Shown piece after piece: positions 1-6,560 of a stretch of 9,516 nucleotides of DNA. Numbering within the stretch: position 1 is the stretch's first letter; each line of letters opens with the position of its first letter. The stretch comes from DATIXD01 sp035518875. Its GTDB lineage: Bacteria > Pseudomonadota > Gammaproteobacteria > Methylococcales > Methylococcaceae. Made by a program: the position numbers and the translations under genes. The DNA lies in the NCBI GenBank assembly GCA_035518875.1, contig DATIXD010000217.1, positions 1 through 9,516 of the forward strand, read 5' to 3'. The notes beneath the pieces are model-generated. The model worked only from the letters and a program-made list of their open reading frames with translations, was not told where the DNA came from and searched no databases.

Positions 1-55
1 TTCGCTTGTGGCGAACAGTGTTGGCCCATGTAGGTGGTCGGTGTAGGCTTTGGGC

Positions 56-1714
56 ATGAACAGGCCCGACGAGTTTTCTCGGTACTATGCCGAACTGATA
101 GAGGGGCGTTACGACTGTGTCGATCGCCTGGTGGTTAACGCCTACTTCCCGATGGGTCAGACCGGCGGCGGGATGCGCAGCTGGTGGCGACGCTTGCGAG
201 GGGATGATTCGGAACTGGACGATAACCATCTGCGTGAGTTGGCCGGGACGTTCTCGCGCCGGGTTCGAGGATATTGTGAGAAACACGCGATTCCTCTGAT
301 CGAGGCGAAAGCCGGCGAGCGCAAACACGAACTGGCCGAGGAACACGTGCCCAGTGATCTCGGCTTCCAGGGGTTGTTCCTGGTCATCACGGCCAATGCG
401 CCGGCACCGGTGTGGGAAGTCAAACGCAATCTCGAGGGTCGAATCGTCGATTTGCACCATCGCAAGAACTGGCCGTACATCAAGCACTATTACTTTCATC
501 TGATGGATGCTGAGTGGGGCCATGTGACCATCCGGATGTGCGGTTATCCACCGTTTGGCGCGCAGGTGATCCTGAACGGTCACGAGTGGGTGGAGCGTCA
601 GGCTCGACGGCAACACCTGACCGTGGCCAAAGTCAGCAATTGCTTCGTCGAGGGGAGTGACTTTGTGCTCGTCAACCGCCTGGCGGAGAACCTGAATGAC
701 GCCATGGCTGAGGGCTGCTTGCGGGCGGTTTGCGAGCGTTGGATTTACTCCAGCTGTCTGTGCTTTGTGCTGGGCAGCGAGGAACAGGCACGCAGCGGCT
801 TTGCCTATCAGTATTCGGTATTCCAACTGGAGTTGAGCCGTAACTTTCTGTTCCGGCGCGGAGCCACGATGGACGAGGTGTATCAGAAACTCATCGACCG
901 CACTCGGCAGGCCTTGGATGTCAAACAGCTCAAAACGATCTTCGGCCATTTGCATCGCCCGTATCAAACCCAAACGCGGGGACGCGAAGCGCCGGTGTTG
1001 ATCAAATCCGTCCGCACCCCCAGCTACGATCTGACGGTCTTCAAGGTGCAATGGGGCCGACTGACGCTGAAGATCTACGACAAAGGCGCGCGGGTCCTGC
1101 GGGTGGAAGTGGTGGTCCATAACACCAAGGACCTGCGCTGCGGCAAGGTGTTGGACAAGTTGCCGGTGATGCTGGAGCGGATGAGCGGCATGCTGGTCCG
1201 ATTTCTGGACATGGTGCAGGTCGCCCATGTCAGCTTTCTGGACGAAGGCGCCTTCGAGCAATGGTGTGAGCCGACCACGCGCGGCACCCGGCGATTGGCA
1301 GGCATTGATCTGAATAAAGCCCGCAATCGGACCGTGGTGGATGCCGTGGTCGGCCTCGCCACCCAACCGGATGGGTTCACGCTGGCGCAATTGGCGGAAA
1401 CGGTCCGACAGCGTGCGGGTTGGAATGTCGAAACCTACTCGACCCGCCATGCCGCTTACGATCTGGCCAAACTGCGCGGGAAGCATCTGGTTCAACGCCG
1501 CCGCCAATCGCGGCGCTATGAAGCCGAACCCAGTGGGGTGCGTACCCTGTGCGCCTACCTGCTGCTGCGTGACAAGCTCATCAAACCGGTACTGGCCGGT
1601 GTGGTTCGCCGCTTGGGCAGACCGCCCAAGCACTCCAGCCCGCTGGATCAGCATTACATCGCACTCCGTGAAGAACTCCATCGGACCTTTAAAACCATCG
1701 GTTTGGCCGCTTGA
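56..1714 (+). CDS. Conserved protein of unknown function with probable C-terminal winged helix, possibly mobile-element linked
   Basis: A 552-residue soluble protein with no signal peptide or membrane segment. I chose the ATG at 56 over the in-frame TTG at 50 because MNRPDEF looks like a normal N-terminus; neither has a good ribosome site. Visible blocks are PPFGAQVILNGHEW (about residues 165-179), a Cys-rich stretch around CERWIYSSCLCF, IYDKGARVLRVEVVVHN (about 340-356), and a C-terminal segment (about 415-493) that reads like a winged helix (TLAQLAETVRQ, then AYDLAKLRGKHLVQRRRQSRRYE). The layout matches my memory of a large bacterial family annotated only as hypothetical or as MarR-like, often in several copies per genome. 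The YDK...LR.E block recalls replication-initiator or transposition proteins, but that is a loose resemblance. A large hairpin lies 86 bases downstream. The coding sequence is real; its function is unknown. Confidence 0.85.
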   Translation: MNRPDEFSRYYAELIEGRYDCVDRLVVNAYFPMGQTGGGMRSWWRRLRGDDSELDDNHLRELAGTFSRRVRGYCEKHAIPLIEAKAGERKHELAEEHVPSDLGFQGLFLVITANAPAPVWEVKRNLEGRIVDLHHRKNWPYIKHYYFHLMDAEWGHVTIRMCGYPPFGAQVILNGHEWVERQARRQHLTVAKVSNCFVEGSDFVLVNRLAENLNDAMAEGCLRAVCERWIYSSCLCFVLGSEEQARSGFAYQYSVFQLELSRNFLFRRGATMDEVYQKLIDRTRQALDVKQLKTIFGHLHRPYQTQTRGREAPVLIKSVRTPSYDLTVFKVQWGRLTLKIYDKGARVLRVEVVVHNTKDLRCGKVLDKLPVMLERMSGMLVRFLDMVQVAHVSFLDEGAFEQWCEPTTRGTRRLAGIDLNKARNRTVVDAVVGLATQPDGFTLAQLAETVRQRAGWNVETYSTRHAAYDLAKLRGKHLVQRRRQSRRYEAEPSGVRTLCAYLLLRDKLIKPVLAGVVRRLGRPPKHSSPLDQHYIALREELHRTFKTIGLAA

Positions 1715-1800
1715 AAACTTACCACAAATGACAACATGTTAGTTTTTGTTTAGCCGTTAGCGCCTAATGAGATTTTGAAGCACGACGAGTTGCAAAAAAT

Positions 1801-1878
1801 ACTCAGCTTTAGACATCGACATCGACCCCGATCCGCTCTGGCAACGGGGGTGATCGGGGTCGATGTCTAAAGTTGAGT
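1801..1878. repeat. Large imperfect inverted repeat (hairpin)
   Basis: The left arm (1801-1833) and right arm (1852-1878) are reverse complements over 27 positions with one mismatch (CAGCTTT against CAACTTT). The left arm also carries an extra 6 bases, because ATCGAC occurs twice in tandem at 1815-1826. The loop is about 18 bases. There is no T-run after the right arm, which argues against a simple rho-independent terminator. It could be an mRNA 3' end structure, a transposon end or a recombination or attachment site. The symmetry is seen directly; the role is not known. Confidence 0.8.
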
Positions 1879-1974
1879 AAGCAACAATCATACAAAAGAA
1901 AAATAGCCTTTCTACAATAGCGAGTTATTTCTAACGACCGAAACTGCCCACTAAAAGTGTAAAACGCACTGACA

Positions 1975-2075
1975 CCTAGTAGCGGCATTTCCGTAGGCGG
2001 CGATCGGGGTGTTTCCGTATCATGTCATTGCATTGAATTTCACCAAAAAAGTGGACCCATTTTTCAAAAAAGCTC
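1975..2075. repeat. Short repeats resembling a decayed transposon end
   Basis: The octamer TTTCCGTA occurs at 1988-1995 and again at 2012-2019, exactly 24 bases apart, each in a similar setting (GCGGCATTTCCGTA and GGTGTTTCCGTA). About 30 bases further on comes AAAAAGTGGACCCATTTTT. Spaced short repeats of this kind, and AGTGGACC-like boxes, are typical of the termini of IS21-family elements, which carry several internal copies of a transposase-binding site. No istA or istB frame is present, so this would be a relic only. The repeats are seen; the family assignment is a guess. Confidence 0.3.
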
Positions 2076-2597
2076 TCTAACCGGCATTCTGCAAGGCAAA
2101 TGTATATTCAGATTGAGAACATCGCGTAAGTTTTCACCAAACCAGATCAAGGCCGGTGAACTGTTCGGGCAGCGCGGTCGCGGTGAGGGGCTGCCTCTTC
2201 GCTCCGAGGAAGACTACGCCGATCCAAGCTGGTACTTTCGCAACCGCCTTGCGCGAAGCGAAATGAATGAACGGCCGGCAGTCCCTTTTCGGCTTCGAGT
2301 AGTCATCCTTTGCCTGCCCACGCAAAAATGACGTTGCCCTACAATGGGAGCGCTTAACGACCATCAGGCGGAACCAGTCCGGACCATCGGCATCCGACTC
2401 ATTTAGTTCATATAGGATAAGCACGACGTCCCGACAATAATGTCCAAGAAAAACGATATCGCCGGCAAATTCGGATCCACCGCGATTTCCGGGGCGCTAC
2501 AAAATATCTGGCCGGATTTAGGTTGAAGCGTCCATTTGGCTATCCCCCCAAACGACTGTCCGGTGCCCACAGCCTTCACCACGATCTGGAGCACGCC

Positions 2598-3033
2598 ACG
2601 AAATATTCATGCCGGATCTACACCGAGGAAGATAAAATGCATGCCCTTCCCGAGCGTGGGAAGGATGACGAATATCTGGCCCACGCCGAATTGCTCCATA
2701 TGAGCGGACACCTGATTGCCGGGGAAGCCCTAAAATCCGTTCAAACCGCCACGATCATGCGGGTCCGAGCGGCGGCAAGCTGCCCGTCACCGACCGTCCC
2801 CTTCGCCGCAACCAAGGCACTGATCTGTGGCTCCTGGATGGGGCGGTGCAAATCGATGGAACAGACGATCGAATGGGTCACGCGGTGCCCCCCTTGACGG
2901 CGAGGCCGAGATTGAAATCCGTCAGGTATTCGGAGCGGAGGACGTCGGCAAAGCATTCAGCCCCGAACTGAAGGAGCAGGAACAGCCCCTGCGCGTCCAA
3001 GCCGAGCAGTTGGCGAAGTCTACGAAGCACTGA
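2598..3033 (+). pseudogene. Broken YciI-related (DGPF domain) gene of an ECF42-type locus
   Basis: Residue patterns of the YCII-related/DGPF family are spread over shifted frames. The beginning reads KYSCRIYTEEDKMHALPE, then DEYLAHAELLHMSGHLIAGEAL and TATIMRVR in the frame of position 2598. The family core GGKLPVTD lies in a different frame at about 2772-2795, with TDRP in place of TDGP, and reading then returns to the first frame for PFAATKALICGSW and IEWVTRCP. A last shift near 2890 leads into LDGEAEIEIRQVFGAED and PELKEQEQPLRVQAEQ, ending at TGA 3031-3033. The codon where the start belongs (2598-2600, before AAA TAT) is ACG instead of ATG. The gene therefore lacks a start and has at least three frame changes. 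Intact relatives are small proteins of about 120-145 residues often encoded beside ECF42 sigma factors, as here. Dead gene with high confidence, unless sequencing errors caused it. Confidence 0.85.
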
Positions 3034-3088
3034 GCCCGAAACCGTCACGCTGTTGCCCCATTAACACCAAATCTAAATAGAAGAAGCC

Positions 3089-3499
3089 ATGCAAATCCAA
3101 CCCTATCTGTTTTTCGAAGGCCGCTGCGAGGAGGCGGTCGAGTTCTACCGCAACGCGCTCGGCGCCGAAGTGATGATGCTCATGCGCTTCAAGGACAGCC
3201 CTGAACCCCAAGGGTGCCCGCTCCCGCCCGGTTCGGAGACCAAGGTGATGCACACGAGCTTTCGCATCGGCGAGACCACGGTGATGGCCTCCGACGGGCG
3301 CTGCTCCGGGCAGCCTAGCTTCCAGGGCTTTTCGCTGTCGCTCACCGTGCCTGACGAGGCCGAGGCCGAGCGGCGGTTCGCTGCGCTGGCCGACGGCGGG
3401 CAGGTGCAGATGCCGTTGACGAAGACATTCTTTGCCTCGCGCTTCGGCATGGTCGCCGACCGCTTCGGCGTGTCGTGGATGATCATCGTAGCGTCTTGA
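3089..3499 (+). CDS. PhnB-like VOC (glyoxalase/bleomycin resistance fold) protein
   Basis: A 136-residue cytoplasmic protein of the PhnB-type VOC superfamily, full length for the group. It opens with QIQPYLFFEGRCEEAVEFYRNALGAE, the usual first beta-alpha-beta unit, continues with an HTSFRIGETTVMASD strand pair, and ends with MPLTKTFFASRFGMVADRFGVSWMI, the usual C-terminal signature. A purine-rich ribosome site (GAAGAAG) lies just before the ATG at 3089. VOC proteins of this subgroup have no single known reaction; some bind metals or small toxic compounds, and they commonly sit with YciI-like proteins next to ECF sigma factors. Both neighbours here, the YciI-related gene before it and the sigma factor after it, are broken, while this frame has no visible lesion. 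Family assignment is firm; substrate unknown. Confidence 0.9.
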   Translation: MQIQPYLFFEGRCEEAVEFYRNALGAEVMMLMRFKDSPEPQGCPLPPGSETKVMHTSFRIGETTVMASDGRCSGQPSFQGFSLSLTVPDEAEAERRFAALADGGQVQMPLTKTFFASRFGMVADRFGVSWMIIVAS

Positions 3500-3825
3500 G
3501 TGCTGCCGCGACGGACTGGGCGCAGATCGTCGGCTTGTATGACGTGCTGCTGCGGGCCGAACCGTCGCCCGTGGTGGAGCTGAACCGCGCGGTGGCGATG
3601 CGCGACAGTCCTTCGGCCGGTCTGGCCCTCGTCGACGCCATTCTGGTGCGTGGCGATCTCGTGGATTACCATCTGGCGCACGCAGCACGCGCCGACCTGT
3701 GCCGGCGGCTGGGAAGAATGACGGAAGCCCGGGCGGCTTACGAGCGGGCGCTCAGCCTCGCACGGCAGGAGGCGGAGCGGCGCTTTTTCGAACGCCGGTT
3801 GAGCGAACTGTCGGTGAGGCTTTGA
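3500..3825 (+). pseudogene. C-terminal fragment of an ECF42-type RNA polymerase sigma factor
   Basis: About 108 codons encode the C-terminal TPR-like extension of ECF42 sigma factors. They start at SAAATDWAQIVGLYDVLLR and continue through PSPVVELNRAVAMRDSPSAGLALVDAI, YHLAHAARADLCRRLGRMTEARAAYERALSLA and EAERRFFERRLSEL, ending at TGA 3823-3825. The sigma2 and sigma4 regions that bind the -10 and -35 elements, which should supply about 300 further residues upstream, are missing. The homology begins right at the stop codon of the VOC gene, so an internal deletion joined the two. An in-frame ATG at 3475 lies inside the VOC gene in another frame, so a short chimeric protein could be made, but it could not act as a sigma factor. 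Family recognition is strong; the fragment is very probably non-functional. Confidence 0.85.
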
Positions 3826-3932
3826 GCGCTGCCTCGCATCTCACTTCAGAAGGGAGCTGGATTTGCAAAACGCTGTAACCCGAATTGGGTACATCGAAAT
3901 GCCATTTAAAGGGTGTCTCGACGATTTCTCGG

Positions 3933-3993
3933 TTTCGGCCTCGCTTGCGGGCTCTGTTTCGGCCTGAAACCACCGTTTTCGGCGATTTCAGGC
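3933..3993. repeat. Repeated TTTCGGC motifs and 8-bp inverted repeat
   Basis: TTTCGGC occurs at 3933, 3957 and 3977; the first two copies extend to TTTCGGCCT. The last part also forms an inverted repeat, GCCTGAAA (3962-3969) and TTTCAGGC (3986-3993), around a 16-base loop. It lies 37 bases beyond the stop of the minus-strand HupE-like gene, so it might help end that transcript, but no T-run follows on that strand. It could equally be a small dispersed repeat or the scar of an insertion beside the broken sigma locus. Confidence 0.4.
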
Positions 3994-4029
3994 GCGCCTC
4001 GGGCATCGAAGGTGATCACCTGACGCGAT

Positions 4030-5262
4030 TCATGGGCTTGCCTCGCGTAGCGCGGCGACCAGATAGATCATCCCGGCGAGGGAGATCAGCGCCGAACCGT
4101 ATCGCTTCACGAAGCGTTCGGGGCGGGTTTTGGCAAGCTGCGCGCGGTGTAACGCCCGCATCGCGCAATAGGCCGGCGCCACGACCAGTTGATGGCCGAT
4201 TTCGACGCCCACGCTGAACGCTGCGATCGCGACCGCGGCGCCGCTCGCGTGCATGTCGGCCATGGCGTCGAGCAATCCGCCGGCGAAGCCCAGCCCATGA
4301 AAGAGTCCGAACACAAACGCCACGAGCAATCGGCTCCGGCCTTGGCTGCGCTTGGGCCAAAAGACATTCTGGATGGCGACGACCACGATGCTCGCCGCGA
4401 TCATCGGCTCGACGATAGTCGCCGGCAGCCGGAACAGATCGAGCGCCGCCAAGGCGAGCGTGATCGTGTGGGCCAGCGTGAAGGCGGTAATCACCTTGAG
4501 CAAATCCCACAGGCTCGTCACCGCCAGCACCAGCGCGGTCACAAACAGCAGATGATCGTAGCCGGTGAGGATGTGGGTGACGCCGTGGCGCACAAACGGG
4601 CCGGCCATCCCCGCCGCGGCGAGAACTGACCCACCCGCATGCCGCCGATCATCGAATATCAGGGGCTCCTTCGTCGTCAGCAGCAGCCCCTCCGCGGCGG
4701 GCCGACCTTCCTGGGCGATGCGCACGAGGTAACTGGCCTCCCAGGGATTGCCCGGGGCAAACTCGAACTCACGCAATACATCCTGGCGGAATTCAACGCG
4801 CGTCGGCGCGCCTTGGGTCAGCGGATATTCGAGCGCATAACTCGGGCGGCCGACCGCCTGCTCGGGCGCTTCAACCACACGTCCGACCAGCAGCCGTCCA
4901 TCGGCAGTGACCTTAAGATGCGCGAGCAGGTAACTGCCGTGACCGCGCACCGCCTCGAGGGGCAAGCTCGTTTTTTGTCCGCCGAATGCCGCGGCGACCA
5001 GCACCTCCTCGCTCGAGACCGTCGCCCGGACGGCAATTCGGTCGGGGAAAATCACCACTTCCATCGCGCCCTGCGAAACCGGGTGCGCCTCGGCAATCCC
5101 CGTCGCGAACAACACAGCGATCAGCAGGCGAAACAGGCTTAAACCGAGCCGGAATCCCGCCGCATCCTTGACTGCACTCGGCGCTTGCACCCACCGAACG
5201 GGGCAAAACGAATTTGTCCGGCCGAGCGGGCCGAAGTCAGCGATGCACATGAAAAGACTCAT
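4030..5262 (-). CDS. HupE/UreJ-type membrane protein (putative metal permease-like)
   Basis: A 410-residue protein of the HupE/UreJ_2 group. A signal peptide (hydrophobic core about residues 42-56, cleavage likely after AEA59) leads to a mature start HPVSQG. An exported beta-rich domain (about 60-205) follows, then a membrane domain of about six helices (223 to the end). That domain has the family's polar residues: H226, H230 and GYDH (234-237) in one helix, H265 in FTLAHT, E285 in VEPM, H322 in GLFHGLGFAGG, and E354/H357 in GVEIGH. Such residues suggest metal or proton handling; classical HupE/UreJ proteins are linked to nickel for hydrogenase or urease, but no such enzyme is encoded here. 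The start is uncertain: ATG 5262 overlaps the upstream TPR gene by 26 bases, and ATG 5250 and the GTG codon for residue 25 are alternatives. Probably translated by coupling to the TPR gene. Family firm, transported substrate unknown. Confidence 0.85.
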   Translation of the reverse strand: MSLFMCIADFGPLGRTNSFCPVRWVQAPSAVKDAAGFRLGLSLFRLLIAVLFATGIAEAHPVSQGAMEVVIFPDRIAVRATVSSEEVLVAAAFGGQKTSLPLEAVRGHGSYLLAHLKVTADGRLLVGRVVEAPEQAVGRPSYALEYPLTQGAPTRVEFRQDVLREFEFAPGNPWEASYLVRIAQEGRPAAEGLLLTTKEPLIFDDRRHAGGSVLAAAGMAGPFVRHGVTHILTGYDHLLFVTALVLAVTSLWDLLKVITAFTLAHTITLALAALDLFRLPATIVEPMIAASIVVVAIQNVFWPKRSQGRSRLLVAFVFGLFHGLGFAGGLLDAMADMHASGAAVAIAAFSVGVEIGHQLVVAPAYCAMRALHRAQLAKTRPERFVKRYGSALISLAGMIYLVAALREASP

Positions 5263-6484
5263 AGCGCGGATTGACCTCGGCGGCCTTTTTCAGGAACTGG
5301 CGACCCTGATCGGTGCGCCCGGCGGCCAGATAAACCATCGCGGCATGGAAGAAGAGATGGGCGTCCTCCACCCCGCTGGCGAGTGCGGCATTCATCTCGT
5401 CCTCCGCTTCAGCGAACCGGCCGTCGCGATACAGCGCCCACGCCAACGCGTCGTGGGTCGCGAAGTTCCGCCGCAGTTCGAGATCCCTGCGCGCCCATTT
5501 CACCGCCTCGGCGCCGTCCTGCCGCATATCGGCATAAAACGTGGCGAGGTGGTGAAAATATTGCACCTCGCCGCGCTGCACGGACTCCAGGTAAGCCGCG
5601 AGCGCCTTCTCATGCCAGGGCTTCGCCCGATCCGGCTGACCCATGTAGAAGTAAAGATCGCCTAGGGTCTGTTCGAGTTCGGGCTTCCCCGTACGGGCGA
5701 TCAACTCCCCGTACAGCGCAACCGCTTCCTCGAAGCGCCGCGCCGCGCCCATGAGCTCGGCGATGTGCTCCTCGACCAGCCAATAGCCGGAGTAGGCCTT
5801 GTCGGCATGCCGGTAGTGCGCGAGGGCTTCATCGTGGCGGCCATGGCGCAAATCCAGCAGCCCTCTCTGCAGCTCGACCCAGGCATAGGATCGCATCTCC
5901 TTGGCCGTTATCTCATCGAGAGCCTCGGCATACAAAGTCTCGGCCGAATCGACCTCGCCCATGATCGAACGCAGATACGCGAGTCGCGCCAGGCCGTCCC
6001 AAGTCCTCTTTTCCTCGATGGCGCGAAGATAGCCCTGCTCCGCTTCCTCATACTGCCCTTCCTGGAGCTTGATATCCGCGCTCAGGAGGCGAACCCCGGG
6101 GGGCTGATCAGGGTCCGAAAGCCGCTCGAGATCCGATTTTGCATCGGCAATCCGGTGAAACTTGAAGTTCAAATTGGCCCGGACAAGATAAAGTTCCGGA
6201 ACACTGCCGAAATCCCCTATGGCTCGATCGACTGCCCGCTTGGTCCCGGCGAAATCCTCCATGCTTCCGGTGAGCGAGGCCTTGAGATACTCAAGGTATA
6301 TCAATCCGATGGCCTTCTCCGAGGAAGCAGCGGAAGTCCCGTTCGACTTTTCCCTGCAAAGGTCTTCTTCGATCCGCTCCAATTCCAGCCGGTAGTCGGT
6401 GGTTTTCTTTTGTGCCCAAAGGGCCAGGACAAAACCCAGGCACGCGACGAAAACAAAAATGAAAGCACCCTTGAGGAATCTCAT
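5237..6484 (-). CDS. Membrane-anchored tetratricopeptide repeat (TPR) protein
   Basis: A 415-residue protein with one N-terminal hydrophobic helix (about residues 5-23, FLKGAFIFVFVACLGFVLALW) followed by Lys-Lys. It is an uncleaved anchor or signal segment, with the rest probably facing the periplasm. From about residue 90 to the end it is built of roughly nine TPR-like helix pairs, for example GQYEEAEQGYLRAIEE, GRHDEALAHYRHADKAY, RRFEEAVALYGELI, GQPDRAKPWHEKALAAY, GRFAEAEDEMNAAL and AGRTDQGRQFLKKAAEVNP. TPR arrays bind other proteins, so a scaffold or assembly role for its operon partners is the natural inference. A good ribosome site (GAGGAAAG, 6486-6493 on the minus strand) precedes ATG 6484. 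A terminator-like hairpin lies directly upstream, and the stop overlaps the start of the HupE-like gene. No lesions seen. Confidence 0.88.
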   Translation of the reverse strand: MRFLKGAFIFVFVACLGFVLALWAQKKTTDYRLELERIEEDLCREKSNGTSAASSEKAIGLIYLEYLKASLTGSMEDFAGTKRAVDRAIGDFGSVPELYLVRANLNFKFHRIADAKSDLERLSDPDQPPGVRLLSADIKLQEGQYEEAEQGYLRAIEEKRTWDGLARLAYLRSIMGEVDSAETLYAEALDEITAKEMRSYAWVELQRGLLDLRHGRHDEALAHYRHADKAYSGYWLVEEHIAELMGAARRFEEAVALYGELIARTGKPELEQTLGDLYFYMGQPDRAKPWHEKALAAYLESVQRGEVQYFHHLATFYADMRQDGAEAVKWARRDLELRRNFATHDALAWALYRDGRFAEAEDEMNAALASGVEDAHLFFHAAMVYLAAGRTDQGRQFLKKAAEVNPRYESFHVHR

Positions 6485-6506
6485 TCTTTCCTCATTAGCC
6501 AGCCAA

Positions 6507-6544
6507 GCAAATAAAAGCCACCCGCAAAAGGTGGCTTTTATTGC
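6507..6544 (-). terminator. Terminator-like hairpin inside the operon
   Basis: A perfect 13-bp stem, AATAAAAGCCACC (6510-6522) and GGTGGCTTTTATT (6530-6542), encloses a 7-base loop. Two more GC pairs follow after a bulged A at 6509. Read on the minus strand, the GC-rich part is followed by TTTTATT, a rho-independent terminator pattern; the A-run on the other side makes it potentially bidirectional. It begins 18 bases after the DUF4331 stop codon and ends just before the ribosome site of the TPR gene. It probably lets only part of transcription continue into the TPR and HupE-like genes, or protects the 3' end of the DUF4331 message. Confidence 0.85.
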
Positions 6545-6560
6545 GTGAAAACGAAAGCTG

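Larger units (their letters stand above)
1715..2597. other. Gene-poor stretch with hairpin and decayed repeats
   Basis: About 880 bases with no convincing gene. The first part (1715-2100) is AT-richer than the gene before it and holds the hairpin at 1801-1878 and the repeats around 1980-2075, listed separately. The rest (2100-2597) carries short open frames on both strands, for example 72 codons at 2113-2331 and 96 codons on the minus strand at 2134-2424. None shows a recognisable motif, a good ribosome site or any family resemblance. I read this as decayed intergenic DNA left by past insertions. Confidence 0.6.

Noticed and set aside
50..55. TTG start for the first gene
   Set aside because: Adds only two residues before a good ATG and has no better ribosome site.
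1..1750. Terminal inverted repeats bounding the first gene
   Set aside because: Only a weak TTGTGG match (6-12 against the complement near 1721-1728) could be found; not above chance.
2113..2424. Open frames on both strands (72 codons + strand, 96 codons - strand)
   Set aside because: No ribosome site, no recognisable motif, and composition like the surrounding decayed DNA.
2440..2526. Small frame of 28 codons beginning MSKKNDIAGKFG
   Set aside because: Weak ribosome site, no partner and no family resemblance; too short to support.
3020..3688. Long minus-strand frame opposite the VOC and sigma-fragment genes
   Set aside because: It is the antisense shadow of GC-rich coding DNA; the Arg/His-rich translation has no domain pattern.
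4189..5142. Plus-strand frames opposite the HupE-like gene
   Set aside because: Translations are low-complexity and Arg/Gln-rich, while the minus strand encodes a clear membrane protein.
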